In this document: in pieces, positions 1 through 11,500 of the stretch
How the letters are laid out: every line of letters begins with the position of its first letter
Numbering within the stretch: the stretch's first letter is position 1
Assembly (NCBI GenBank): GCA_031763025.1
Contig: JASSKH010000001.1
Location: 24,323,466-24,387,465, forward strand
Source: Macrocystis pyrifera
Lineage: Eukaryota > Sar > Phaeophyceae > Laminariales > Laminariaceae
Length of the DNA stretch: 64,000 bases
Reading direction: 5' to 3'
Program-made: the position numbers and the translations under genes
Notes under the pieces: model-generated
Seen by the model: only the letters and a program-made list of their open reading frames with translations
Database searches by the model: none
What the model was told of the DNA's origin: nothing

Positions 1-572
1 GTTTTTCACTTTTTATTTCCGACAATGTGCAGCGTGTGCCAATCGCCAAAAACGACCAAGATACAAAAAACGAAGTGTGTTGTTGATATTGTTCTAACAA
101 CGCCAGCGTACCGACTTTGCAGCACAGGGCGCTACTAAGAAATAAGAATGAGTGCTGGCACGTTGGCCCGGATCGGATTTTATAAACTTATGAAATACGT
201 CAGCTGTGAGTTCGACTGATTAAATAGTTGATACTCGACTTTGCAAGCTGCGTAATATGTCTCGTCTATATTCCATTTCTGATTCGAGGAAAACATATTT
301 CCACACAAACTTTAAACATATATATACGTATCATAACGACTTCCAATTTTTCTTGTTTCCCAGTGAGTCTCAACCCAGCCTCCTTGTTAGTATTTTTCTT
401 CGTATGAATACTCGTAAGTGTCCTCGACTGAGTGCATCAGACCCCGTCAAACTCAAGTGGTCAAACGACAGATTTGCCCCTACCCCCCCCTCTCTGCCTT
501 TTTCGTCGTTGCCCTCTCCATAAATACCGTGCCAAAATCGTTTATTTTCATTTTCTAACTTTCGTCGCGAAG
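1..572. other. anonymous AT-rich leader, no gene recognised
   Basis: No domain, repeat family or RNA is recognisable here. The last ~90 bases match the sequence upstream of the paralogous exon at 41556, including a pyrimidine-rich run ending in an AG at 571-572, so this stretch is probably intron belonging to the Vps62-like pseudogene. Short open frames here have no recognisable content. Confidence 0.5.
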
Positions 573-1662
573 CAAGGACGGAAAGCATACGTGGTTGATG
601 TACATGAGCTACTACCTCCCGGACGGCGGCGTCGCTGCCTTCGGGGGGCAAGGGGGGCACGAGTATGACTTCGAGATCGTAATCGTCGAGGTCGACAAAA
701 ACACGGTGAGGAGTCGGCATGTGTTACGGAGTGCTATACGTATGTATAGAGTACCCGGCACATTGTTCGCAAGTCCTTTAGAGCTGCATTCACGTTTTCG
801 GGGAAATTATTTGGAACTAGTGTGGAAAGGAGTTCTCGGTAGTGACAAAATAGTGTGTAACAGACTCTTGATCAGGACCAGGTCAAGCAACAGACTCTTG
901 ATCTAAACCAGGCCGAACAATCTCGTCTTGTCCTCTCTCGTCTCGTCTCGCCTTGTCTTGTCTTGTCTCTTGTAGAAGTTGACGAGGTTCATAACTTGAA
1001 ATATTCGTACATGCGTCGAGGCTTTGCCATCTCTCTTCACAGAGACAGAGCCTCGACACATGCGTCATTATTTCAGTGTCTCGAGTTGTCTGGTCTGTCT
1101 GGTCTGAGCTGTTCTGGTCTGGTCTGGTCTGGTCTGGTCTTGTCTATTGCCTTGCCTTACCTTGCCTTGCCTTGCCTTACTTTGCCATTTTTTTTTTCTT
1201 GCCTTCTCTTGCCTTGCATTGTCCTCATCCCATCTATTTCCACTCGACTTTTGTTTTACCATGGGAGCGCGCAGCAAGGAGTAACCCGGGGTGTTCTACG
1301 GCCCGCACAACAGCCACGAGCACATGTGGATTCGCAACAAAGACGACGTCAAGGAAATCATTGGAGACACTGGACGGCCGCTGGTGTGCGTGAGCCTCGG
1401 CAAGCACGCCAGTTACCCCATCTGCGGCCTCGTGATTCGTCTATTCGGAGCAGGGACAGACGCGTGCATCTTGCCCAAGGCGCACGACAGGCCTCCGTTC
1501 CCCCTCGACCAGAGCACCTAAGACGTGGAACGCATCGACGGCGTATTTTCGGGTCCGAAAACAAAAATTGATCGAGACTGGTCTATCGCCCCTCTAACCC
1601 GACCGTGGAAAGTCCGCAACCGCACGGCGGTGCCCCCTCCCGAGCAAGTCGCCGGCGAATAA
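573..1662 (+). pseudogene. Vps62/DUF946-like gene, broken copy A (two exons)
   Basis: Two exons are visible. Exon 573-705 encodes a block with WLMYMSYYLPDGG and GGHEYDFEIVIVEVDKNT and ends at a GTGAGG donor. Exon 1275-1662 follows a CAG acceptor and encodes GPHNSHEHMWIRN, then GRPLVCVSLGKHASYP and RLFGAGTD. A tyrosine/tryptophan-rich strand, a GHE.D.E block and a later GKHA.YP block are features of the Vps62 (DUF946) family, whose biochemical role is poorly known. Compared with copy B (41556-43268), this copy has one extra base near 1285-1292 that shifts the frame at the start of exon 2, and a CAA-to-TAA nonsense change at 1519-1521. The frame then stays open to a TAA at 1660-1662. Earlier exons would lie left of the window. 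The intron (706-1274) is 569 bp, about half that of copy B. The homology between copies is certain; the family name is a motif-level judgement. Confidence 0.6.
907..1215. repeat. CTCGT / TGGTC / CTTGC pentamer low-complexity tract in intron
   Basis: Inside the intron of copy A three pentamer-like tracts follow one another: CTCGTCTCGTC near 925-965, TCTGG near 1085-1140 and CTTGCCTTGC near 1145-1220. Copy B carries the same kind of tract at about 42525-42720. Reading frames across these tracts are artefacts of the repeats. Confidence 0.8.
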
Positions 1663-2475
1663 GGTGGGTTTTTGTTTGTTTTTTTAACATGTTTCTATTA
1701 AAAAAAACTCCCCCTTACTAATTCCTAGTATTTAGTCCTAGATGTAGTGCTAAGGTTCAGATTATGGTTCCGATAGACTGGCCGCAGCAAGAGGGAAAGA
1801 GAGAGGAGTAGGAAGGAAGGCGTTTATGTCGGGGGAGGAGGGGAGAAGGGTTGTTCAATGGGGCATGCGCTTTTTTTTCTTTGCTTAGTGTGGGTTGATT
1901 GAGCAGGACGAGGAGTGGAGGGAGGGGGGGGGGGGTCTATAGCAGTGTAGTTGACGCACCGACTAAATGATCGGAACAAGGCGTTCAGATTGGAAGGGGG
2001 GGGGGGGGTGAAGGTCATGTGGGGTGACTCACTTGTGTTCTTGGTGTATGATAGATTGATTGAGCAGGGGGGAGGAACTGGGGGCTGGAGGGTGTATTTA
2101 TTGTCATGCATGACCGTAGTCGTATGGTCATCGACCCTCGCAACCCTCCAACACCGGTGGGGAGTGGTCTATAGTGGTACAGTTGCCGTTGCCGAGCGTG
2201 TCGAGATATGAGGCATACGCACCAAGAGAAGGGAGTGCTGTGCGAAAGGGTGTACTAATATACTTTTCATTGTGCACCTACTAGATTGAGAAGGAGGAGG
2301 AGGGCAGTGGGGGGGAGGCGACAGCGGTACCATACGAGTAGAAACCGGGGCGAGAGCGTGTCAGAAAATGGAGTGTTAGGTTGGGAAGGAGGGGTTTTCA
2401 GGACAGGGCGAATGGTTTTTCATCTTCGTGTTTCTGATGGATAGAGCAGAAAGAGTTGGAGGAGGGAGTGTCTAC
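1663..2475. other. G-rich gene-free spacer
   Basis: No gene is recognised. The stretch is dominated by GGA/GGGG runs and contains two related blocks reading roughly TTGATTGAGCAGG (near 1890 and 2060). It aligns with 43270-44300 in the paralogous copy, so it belongs to the duplicated segment. Confidence 0.6.
2087..2165 (-). mobile_element. decayed non-LTR 3' tail (C-tract family)
   Basis: After a G-rich run the plus strand reads TCATGCATGACCGTAGTCG and then GACCCTCGCA, matching the shared 3' tail of the LINE/SINE family in minus orientation. The corresponding copy at 43938-44010 shows that the insertion predates the segmental duplication. Confidence 0.55.
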
Positions 2476-2645
2476 TGCTCGTTTAATAAAGGTTAAACCG
2501 ATGAGCTATTAAGTCAGCGGCTAACTGAGTACCTCACTCAGTGGTTTAATCTTTAGAAGACGATCATTTTAAAGGCTAAACCCCTGAGTTACTCAGTCAG
2601 CTGCTGACTGAGTAACTGAGTGGTTTGACCTTTATTAAACGAGCA
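2476..2645. mobile_element. foldback element with 24-bp terminal inverted repeats
   Basis: The ends are inverted copies (2476-2499 and 2622-2645, outer word TGCTCGTTTAATAAAGG, one mismatch in 24). The interior has further palindromes, including 14-bp perfect arms separated by one base at 2588-2616 (GTTACTCAGTCAGC and its complement). The paralogous segment near 44320 runs from GTGTCTAC into different sequence without this block, so it behaves like an insertion. No clear target duplication is seen, and no other copy was noticed in the window. Confidence 0.6.
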
Positions 2646-2895
2646 TCCACAGTACCTTCCTAGCTCTGGTTGGTGGAGCAGGAAGCGTCATTAGTATCTT
2701 CGTATTTCAGCGTGCGAGGAATACGGCACAACAGCGCTGTCAGTATTCAAAGCGCTCAAAACGTGTCGCACAACAGAGCACAGGGCTGGTTGATTTCATT
2801 TACCCGCGAGAGGTTTGCGAACGAATCCGTACATCCTGCCCGCGCAGTTACAAGTTGGCTGCTGTGGAGAGTGTCATACGCGAAATAGCACACTA
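2646..2895. other. anonymous spacer within the duplicated segment
   Basis: No gene is recognised. The sequence resembles 44330-44500, so it is part of the segment duplicated further right. Confidence 0.5.
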
Positions 2896-3000
2896 TTACG
2901 GGGGTCCATAGTTAATAGGACCTATAGTATACATAAAAACCTATATATTTTCCTATTTTTACTAACAAAACTTGGTCCTGTTAGCTATGGACCCCCGTAA
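2896..3000 (+). mobile_element. 105-bp TA-flanked MITE, copy 1
   Basis: The element starts TTACGGGGGTCC and ends GGACCCCCGTAA, with TA on both sides. The terminal inverted repeats are about 27 bp. The core contains AAAACCTATATATTT. TA target duplication and short inverted ends are typical of Tc1/mariner-type non-autonomous elements. A copy at the same place in the paralogous segment (44502-44609) shows that it inserted before the duplication. Confidence 0.85.
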
Positions 3001-3235
3001 TAGCTTGTTCCTCGCTGCGAACGCCTGGTGCCCACGCGCCACCACGCAGCAAATTCGACAACTATTTCGCCGAAGACCAATGCTAGCTGTTACAACCAAC
3101 TATCTAACCCCACTTCTCCACTCCCCCGCGATAAATAACAAATAATTGATACCGTACCACAACTCTGCAACGAGGTAAATTTTCGTAGCCAACTAATTAA
3201 CTCTAACTCCTTGCTCTGCTCAACAACCCCCCCCC

Positions 3236-3690
3236 CCCTCGGCCGCGCACATCCTCTCCGTCCCTGTTGTGCCTGTCTTGCCTGTCGTGTCCATTTGTCT
3301 GCATGTTGTTGCGTCCGCTGTACCTGTCGTGCCTGCCACGCCCGTCGCATATGTCGCGCATATTGTGTCAATCGTGCGTGTCGTGTCTATCGCGTCCGTG
3401 GTGCCTGTCGTGCCTGTCGTGCGTGTCGTTCGTGTCGTGCATGTCGTGCATATCGTGTCTACCGTGCTAATCGTGCTTTTGTCACGCCTGTCGCATCCAC
3501 CGTGTATTTCGCGCCTGTCGCGCTTGCTGTGGCTGTCGTGTCGATTGTGTATTTCGTGCCTGTCGTGCGTGTCTCGTCCGTGGCTGTCGTGCCTTCCGTG
3601 TTCGTCGGGCCTGTCGGGCCTGTAGGGCGTATTGCATCCGCCGCATATTTCGTGCCTTTTCGTGCCTGTGGCCACTTGTCGCCATTCTTT
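3236..3690. repeat. GTC-rich minisatellite (CCTGTCGTG-like)
   Basis: About 450 bp built from degenerate 6-9 base units such as CCTGTCGTG, CGTGTCGTG and TCGTGC. All six frames look superficially open and give Cys/Arg/Val-rich or Thr/Asp/His-rich strings, which is expected of a short repeat and is not evidence of coding. A sister tract lies at 44895-45203. Confidence 0.85.
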
Positions 3691-4002
3691 GTCACCATCA
3701 CCATCAAAACGAAACAAAACAGAACCCTCAGTATCTTGGGTCTACCGACCGACCGACCGGCTTGCTGGCTGGCTGGATGACTCCGTGCCAGAAAAACTCA
3801 AGTTTTGGGAGAAAAAATGAGTAAGATTCGCCTTTTCGAAGAACGGGATTTGTTTTTGCATAATATTGTTAAAAAATTACGAGGTAACGAAGAACACATA
3901 CTGCCGCGAAATATGTGCGGTCGCAGCCATGTTTATGCATCAATAGGGGGCGGAATCCATGCAATAGTCACTTGCCGAGTGGTCAGAATTCCTGTTTCCC
4001 AG

Positions 4003-4399
4003 CTTTCTAGAAGGCGGAGAAAAAGGGGACGTAGCGCTAACGGCAGAGCAGATGGCCACCAACCTCCCAGACCCATTTGCGGGAGGCTGGCATGGGAGAC
4101 AAGCGGCGTACGGTGCACTCCTTCTCAGTGGGAGAGGCGGCGAGCTACAACATGGACGGCACGGCCATGGACGTTGTGTGGAATACGTGGGCTGGACGTC
4201 CGCCAGCGCCGCACGCAGATACGTGGGGATAACAGCGTCCGCAGCGGCGGCAGGGACGAAACGTGTTCGCGAAACGGCGCTCATCGAGGCCGACGCCCTA
4301 CCGCCGTCCGAACAGAGGTTGCACGTTCGTACACAGCTTTCCGACGGGTTGATTGAAGTCGAACCCATTAGGGGTCAAGTCAGAAGTTCGGATACATAA
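4003..4399 (+). CDS. possible terminal exon of an unrecognised protein
   Basis: A pyrimidine-rich run ending TTTCCCAG at 4002 is followed by 131 sense codons and a TAA at 4397-4399. Early residues read FLEGGEKGDVALTAEQMATN and then LPDPFAGGWHG; the end reads LIEADALPPSEQRLHVRTQL and then LIEVEPIRG. The composition is GC-richer and less repetitive than the flanks, which is why it is listed. The frame is open back to a TAG at 3965. No family is recognised, and upstream exons were not found. It may be a transposon remnant or a chance open frame. Confidence 0.3.
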
Positions 4400-5319
4400 A
4401 GGACAATAAGTGAGCCCGCGGGGAATCATGATAATATTTACACAAATAAATTACGGCATTGGGAAAAGGGAAACGAGACAACAAGGATGGGGCTGTAGTC
4501 TCATGCCGCAGCAGAGAGACCTCATATATCCCAACTTGTGTACGAGTGAAGGCGAGGACAAACTGCTGCTGCAGTAGTTTTTGGATCAAAATTCGGGGAT
4601 AAATGAAGGCCATCCCCGGATTGGGAAGAAAGCCTGCCGTAGGCACGGCAAGAGAAAATGAGAGGCAATGTAATGCACTTGCTCAACCAGGGGTCAACTG
4701 CAGCACGAGGGAGTACGTGACGGTTAGGGAAAACAGACCATCCCGCCCACTCATCGTTGTGCGCGAGATACACCAACAACGACATCCGTTTCTGTTTTGT
4801 TTCGTAGCATTGTTTTACCTAAGCAACTACTCTCGGCGGCAACGAGGTGCCGCGTTGACTACGATCGAATCAACGGGGTAGTAGACATGTGGGTGGGAAT
4901 CTCCGGCTTATGAGGCCTCATTGATCCCACACCATATACGAGTTAAAGCGACGACGAAACGTCATTACAGGTTTTCGGCTTCTTTAGTTTTGGTGCATTT
5001 TTAATTTTTATTTTCGCAATTTTAGTATTTTTGTATAAATTGTATTTTGGCTGTTGTGTTTTCGTGTTATAGTCTGATTTGTTTTGGCAGGGTGGCACCT
5101 GCGCGACATAGTTCCAGTCTCTGTGACATTTATGACGAGCGCGTCGTTAGGCGCGGATTTTGTTGTCGTCGGCAAAGCAGCCCTTACTTCTGGAATCGAG
5201 AGAATCTGGTTACCCGGGATCAGAGGGAAACAGACCCGCACACTGACACACGCAGAGCTATGCAGGCGGGCAAAGACGGAGATGCGGAGAGAGAGGGGGC
5301 GGGGAGAGAGAGAGAGGAG
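4400..5319. other. gene-free stretch, nothing recognised
   Basis: There is no repeat family, RNA or convincing coding signal. Open frames on both strands are short and lack recognisable motifs. Confidence 0.5.
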
Positions 5320-5544
5320 TGGGGGGGTGTACTCATGTCATGCATGACTGCAGTCGTATGACCATAGACCCTTGCATCCATATAGTGCCGGGTCGGAGCA
5401 TGTCGGATTTTCACCGTCCAATCAAACGTTCCTTGGGGAGTGTACTCATGCCATGCATGGCTGTAGTCGTACGGCCATAGACCCTCGCATCTCTACAATG
5501 CCAGGAAGGAGCTCGTCGGGTTTTCATCGACCACTTGCTTGGGG
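5320..5544 (-). mobile_element. two stacked 5'-truncated SINE tails
   Basis: Two consecutive units, each beginning on the plus strand with a G run and GTACTCATG(T/C)CATGCATG, then GTCGTA, CCATAGACCCT and TTTTCA(C/T)CG. They are the minus-strand 3' ends of the SINE family described at 19212-19756, cut off about 110 bp in. They lie end to end and directly abut the LINE 3' end, as if successive insertions used the previous C tract. Confidence 0.7.
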
Positions 5545-8142
5545 AGGGGGGGGGCGTACTCGTTTGTTGCTTGCCTTAGTCATTTGACCATTGACCACGC
5601 ATCCCTTTCGAGACGGAGCACCGTTCCTACTCCTAATAGAGACACCTCCAACAATTGGGCGCTCATTACGTTGTTTCCATAAATTACATAGAAACTTTTT
5701 TCTAATATTATCCCCTTCCTGTTTGGCCTCCTGTGGCTACCATCTATCTCCTAGGATAGCGATCGTTTTCTCGCTGCTATTCATTGTATCAAACTCCTCC
5801 ATGTCACATTCGTCTGTTTTCCTCATCTCCTCTTCTAACACATCCCGTTCCTCTTTGAATGTTTCACATTCTCCTACTATGTGAGTTCCACTCTCCACTG
5901 CTTTGCCACACGGGCACATCTGTGCATCTACTTCTTCCTCTTCCCGGCTACTGGTGTACCTCTTTCTTCTTTCTGGCAGGTCCAGGTCCCCTACACGAAA
6001 GCGCAGTTTCAGCGTTTTCGCGAAGTCCACTGGGCCATGCAAATACGTTTTCATTCCTATTCCTTCCCTCAATCCCCCGTATATCTCTAAGTGTTTTTCC
6101 GATTCCACCTTGTTTCTTAGCGCTAGCCTTTCCCTTCTTTCTATCCTTTCTTCTACTTCTGCCTTGTACCTTCCAAACTTCCCGGCGGACATCATATCTA
6201 CTTGGTTTCCCCCTAGATCCTTCCATACTTTCTCAACTACGCCATCCCACCTTATTCCAGCTCGCCCTTTTGTTACTTTCTCCCGTACAGCTCTATCAAC
6301 TATGGCTGGCAACCTCTTTTTTGGCATGTTCCTTACTTTATATTGCCAGTTCAACTTTCTCATGTCTCTATTTGTCTTGAGTGGGCGCATTCCCAGTTCT
6401 GCTCTTAATACTGTATTACTAGTCGTACTTGAGCATCTTAGGATTTTTTTAGCTGCTGTCATTTGTACTGTTTCCAACTGTTTTTCGAGTTTCGCGTTCC
6501 GTTCCCATACTTCTCCTGCATATTCTAGCTTCGGTACTATCACATTCATCAAGATACATATCTTAATCCTAGTGTCAAGGTTCGGGTCTGTTAGGATCGC
6601 ATCCATCTTGCCTACTTGTGCCTTACCCTTTCCTATTACTTTTGCTACATGTGTATCCCAAGAGCAGTCTTTTGAGATCTCTACGCCAAGGTATGTATAC
6701 TGGTCTACGATCGGCAATTCATCTTCTCCCCACTTCCAACTGAAATTTACCGGGTTTACCTTATCTTCGTTGCAAACAACTACTGCGCATTTCTTGGCGT
6801 TCGCCGTCACCCTCCATTTCCTGGTGTATTCTAGCGCCTTCTCTATTTGTTTCTGCAATCCTTCGGGTGTTTCAGACATCCCCACGAGGTCATCCGCAAA
6901 CATCAATCCCGACACCGTATCTGCCCCTACCGTGACTCCCTGCCTTGCTCCCTCGATTGCTACTATCAGGTCGTTAATATAACGTACATCCCTGTGCAAC
7001 ACCTTGTAAAATATCAACATACTTCGATATTCCCCGTCCAGCATCACAGCACTTCTCGCACATTCCGTCATATTTTCATCATTCTCCACATATTTCCTCT
7101 GATTCCTATTTCCCACAGTTTTTTCCACAATCCATTTCTCCATACTGTGTCGTAGGCTTGCTGCACATCTAGAAAGCAACAGTACGTTGTTAGTCCCGCG
7201 TCTTTCCTACCTTGAATAATCTTACCTAAGGTGTACACATGGTTTACGCAGCTACGGTTTGGCCTAAACCCTGCTTGTCCTTCGCTTATTTTGTCTTCCT
7301 TATCCATCATCGTTCACATTCTATCGTTCAAAATCTTACAAAATGTTTTGCCTACTGTGCTTAGTAGCGTTGTCCCTCTATAGTTCCCTGGGTCAGCCTT
7401 ATCTCCTTTCTTGAATAAATTTACTACTACTCCTTCTCTCCACCTCCTAGGTGCGTACTCGTTTTTCCATATCCAGTTATACAACATAACCATCATGGTA
7501 AGCATTCCTTCTCCCCCGTACTTCATAAATTCATTCACTATTTGGTCTGCCCCTGCTGCCTTTCTATTCTTAAGTTTAGCTACACACTTATTTACTTCTT
7601 CCCTTGTGAACTCTCTCTGTAACCCTCCCGAACCACTGTCTTCCCTTTCTGATGTATCTACGTTCGCCTCTGCCCACGCGTTGATTTCCTTCTCGAACTC
7701 TGCATCGAACGTTTCGTTGGCTGTGGGTGTTCCTAGCTTACGGTAATGCTCTACTAGTACCTCCCTTTTCCCCTTCGAACTACTAACCATTTTACCGTTC
7801 TGTGCTCTTAGAAGTAGCTATTCCCGTGTCTGCCTCTCCTGCTTGTTTGCCAAGTATCCCTTCTATCCCTACCCACATCTGCTTCATCCCGCCCTTAAAG
7901 TCTTCATTCGTTGTATTTACTACGTCTTTCCATATCCCTTTCTTCTTCTCTACCATCTCTTTTACCTGATACTTTCTTTCTAGCTGTAGCATATTCCTCC
8001 CACCCTGTCGAAGTTTTACTCGATGTATACCTTGCGTGTGCCTTTCTCCTTGCTCTTATAGCCTCTTTCACTTCTTCATCCCACCATTTTACCGCTTTGT
8101 TGCATACTATCAACTTCTTCCCTATTACTTTACTTGTTGTGG
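5545..8142 (-). mobile_element. 5'-truncated LINE (non-LTR retrotransposon) with C-tract tail
   Basis: The minus-strand element runs from about 8142 (5', truncated; no endonuclease domain seen) to a 3' tail that ends GAGTACG followed by a C run (G run near 5542-5553 on the plus strand). The tail shares GGGATGCG, TGGTCAA, GACTAAGGC and GAGTAC with the SINE family in this window. A further 5'-truncated tail of the same LINE lies at 40773-40832. The reverse transcriptase frames are described separately. Confidence 0.85.
5737..8113 (-). pseudogene. LINE reverse transcriptase, disrupted
   Basis: The minus-strand frames contain, in order: a linker with KWWDEEVKEAIRARRKAHARY (near 8085-8025), RT motifs with EYAPRRWREGVVVNLFKKGD and NYRGTTLL (about 7480-7370), GQAGFRPNRSCVNHVYTLG (near 7280-7220), FLDVQQAYDTV (near 7180), the catalytic FADDL (near 6890), a long thumb/connection, and a C-terminal zinc-finger-like CPCG...THIVGEC block (about 5900). 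Breaks: an in-frame TGA at 7314-7316, a one-base shift near 7100, and a short deletion near 6975 that removes the region normally reading SPLLF just upstream of the FADDL block. The downstream 480-codon frame from 7179 is otherwise open to its stop at 5737. Family-typical order and the FADDL motif make the assignment safe. The clade is not determined. Confidence 0.9.
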
Positions 8143-8198
8143 TAGGGGGGGGGGGGGGGGTGGGACTCGATACTATACGCGACCGTAGTCGTATGACC
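8143..8198 (-). mobile_element. SINE tail, left part, split by the gypsy element
   Basis: A run of about 18 G followed by TGGGACTCGATACTATACGC and CGTAGTCGTATGACC is the minus-strand 3' end of the SINE family. The same copy resumes after the gypsy insertion at 13958 with GACCGTAAACCCTCGCATCC. Confidence 0.8.
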
Positions 8199-8430
8199 TA
8201 TGGCCTCTGCCAGATGATATCAGCAAGAGGGCTTCCAGCGAGGGACTCCACCAGTCTCGCTGGCCTCGCACTCAGTAAGTCTTGTTCTTAGAGCTTGTAT
8301 TATCACGGAGTGATCCTCATCGGACCACGAGCCAGGTGGCTAGGGGACATCACACAGGATCCCCGGCCACTGCTCCACTCACACATGCGATTACACTGAA
8401 ACCTCCACGGCTTGGTATCTTTTGGCTACA
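8199..8430 (-). repeat. gypsy 3' LTR
   Basis: 232 bp, identical by eye to 13726-13957. On the minus strand it is preceded by a short G-rich run (GGGGGTGC), the best candidate polypurine tract. Confidence 0.93.
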
Positions 8431-8508
8431 GCACCCCCAAAGCGAGTTCACTCGACACGAACGAGCTTGACAAAACCAAAAAACCAAGACGAAATCGCAT
8501 GCGGCAAA

Positions 8509-11500
8509 TCACAAATCAATGCTGAACTCTGAAGCAATTTTAATCTTGAGCGCACGGGTCATCCGTAATTTGCGCAATTCCTTCACGACGAATTCAGGCG
8601 CAGCAGAATAAATCGACCGCAAAGACTCCCACGTGCGCTCCTCTGCTTCGAAACCATCCCAATCGACCAAGACAATCACCTCGTTGGCATCATCTTCGGC
8701 CACATGCACCAAAGCATTCATGCGGCATTCACCCTGCGCAAAGGAATGTTGGAAAACATCCTTCAGATCAGCGGTGACGTTCAACGTCGCATCCGCATAA
8801 AATCGTAAACGAGCCACGTGAGCTTGATGCACCTTCCCAGAAACGATGTTCTGAACTGAGTACACATGATCATGATCAGCTGCTACCACACGCCACGGAC
8901 CAGTCCATGTGGACAACAATTTCGGTGTGACACCCTGCCGACGAACACGAGCATACAACACGAAATCACCAACCGCAAATTTTGGCAACACCACCTGGCC
9001 CTGAGCCTGTTTACGTTTGTTGTCGCGAGACACGGCAACAGCTGCGCGAATATCGGCGCAAAATCTCTCCTGCTCTGCAACGACTTCACGGACGTTCGCA
9101 CGCAACAAGTCAGCATTCATCACGTCAACATTCCACCTGCCATCAGACTCAGAAACGAGCGCCGAGAAATCGGTACGCGGAGCACGCCCAAACATCACGC
9201 TGTACGGAGTGCTTCGGTAACGTTCACGAAACGAAGTGTTCAAGGCCCACTGAGCGGCCGGCAAAACATCAACCCACTCCGAAACCTGACGACGCTGTTC
9301 TGACAGAATGGAACGCAGAGCACGTACCACCTCTTTTACCATGCGTTCACACGTACCGTTCGACCACGGCGTGTAAGCGACAGCAAAACGATGTTCGATG
9401 TGCAACGCGTCGCTCAACAAAGCAAGCACCCTGTTCTTGAAATGCGTGGCGGTATCACTCACCCACACACGCGGCACCCCCAAAGTCTTACACCAGGCTA
9501 GCAAATGCTTCGCTGTGACCTCGGCTGTACAAGCCTCGGCCGGTTCCAACGCCACGTAGTTGGACAAATCATCCATGATGACCAAAACATATCGGAAACC
9601 ATCCTCATCAGGCAGGCCATCGCTACCTTCGGGCCCGCTGTGGCCAACATACAAAAAATCAAAGTGCACCACTTCTCCCGGAGCGGTACCATGCACCGTG
9701 TCTCCGTAGGGACGAGGAATGAGTGCACCTGCACGCGTGTCTACACAGTGCAAACACTGGCGAACGAATTCGCGAACCTGAGAATCCATGTGAGGCCAAA
9801 CACAATATTCCTTCAGGCGAAACAAAGTCGGCGCCACACCACGGTGACCAGCCGAGCGCATGTGCGCGCACACCATCAAACGAGTTTGAAGAGCAAGATC
9901 ATCCGGCGGAATCCACAAGACGTCACGCACCCCAACACGCACACGAAACAAACCATCATCGGCCAAGGTAGCTTGACCGAAGGTTGTCGAAAATTCATGA
10001 ACACCAACGCCGATACGAGCGACAGACCTTTGTTGCGAGGCACGAATCACATCCAATGCGGGAAGCGAATCGTCAGCATTACATGGGCTGTGCACGGCAA
10101 CCGAACGAACAGGCACCGTAGGAACTTTGACCCAACGAGACAACAGATCCCCCCAACAGTTTCGATCGCCAGGGATGTGTTCGATTGCATAGCGGTATTG
10201 TCCTAAAACACCCTTCCAATTCTCTAGGCGTTGTGCCATGGTCTTTGTGACCGTCGTGACACACTTCTCCGGATTGAAAATGTACTGCAAGTTTCGATGA
10301 TCAGTAAAGATATGAACACCACCCCAAAGCAGGTATTCGAGCCTCCGGAACGTATTAACGATCGCAAAACCTTCTTTGTCGACAGTCGCCCAGCGCAACT
10401 GCGAACCTGTGAACGAACCACTCAGAAATCCGAGAGGCTCGTGAGACATGCTTTCCAACGCCAATCCACTGCGAAATTCGTGTTCAGGCACTTGGGTGAG
10501 AAAACTACCCCAATGGAAATCAGAAGCGTCAGGAAACATCAAAACAACGCACCCGGGACGAGGATGATGAAGCGGCACTGCTTGCGCCACCAAACCCCGT
10601 GCGGCATTCCACGCCCGCACCCGATCCTCCGTCCACGCGGTATCCTTGATGACACGATTGCGCGCCACTCGCTTAGTCCGACGTGTAGCCCCAACAAGGA
10701 GCTCCTCCAAAAAATCACGTAACGGTGCTACCGTTTCCGCTAAACGTGGTAACGATGTACGCAACCAGTTGACAGCCTGCAAGAATTGCATTAGTTCTCC
10801 AGCGTTTTCGGGACGACGCATTTCACTTAAACCTTGCACTCGAGCGGGGTCATGGGACACGACACCATTGGAATACACCTTACCACACCAGACCAGTTCA
10901 CGAGAGAAGAAGGTACACTTGTGGGCGGCGACAAACAGTCCAACATTCTCCAGGCGTTCAAGAATGTCATCAAGCAGCTGCAGAAGAGCTTCTTCGGTGT
11001 CTGCGAAAAAGAAAACGTCATCGACCCAAACTTTGCAATCCAAACCACGCAACACTTCAGTCATGACACCTTGGAAATAAGAAGTCGCATTCAAAACACC
11101 TTGGGGAACACGGGTAGGCGTGAACAAACCGTCGCTTGTCGCCATGGTGAAGACGTCTTGCGCCTCCGGAGCCAAAGGCATCTGCCAGTACCCTTGAAGT
11201 AGGTCCAGCTTGCCGAAGAAACGCGCCCCCAGCAGATCTCCCATGTCTTCATGGTTGGGCATGACGCCCGGGGACTTCTCCACCTGTGCGTTCACCGCCG
11301 AGTAGTCGCTCACCAAACGGAAAGAGTCCTTCTTGGGCACCGCCATCGCCGGACTCGCCCACACCGCCTGGATGTTGTGGTAGACAAAGCCAAAAAACAC
11401 CAAAGCAGCAATGCACTTCGAGAGCCAGTCCCTTTTTGTCGGTTCGTACCGACGTGGCGTTGCCTTGACAGGCTTCGCCTGTTGCTTCAGCTGCACTCGC

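Noticed and set aside
3211-3780. Long frames on both strands (189 and 165 codons)
   Set aside because: They follow the GTC-rich minisatellite; Cys/Arg/Val or Thr/Asp strings in every frame are what a short repeat gives.
5903-6982. 359-codon plus-strand frame
   Set aside because: It is the antisense shadow of the LINE reverse transcriptase, which has the recognisable motifs on the minus strand.
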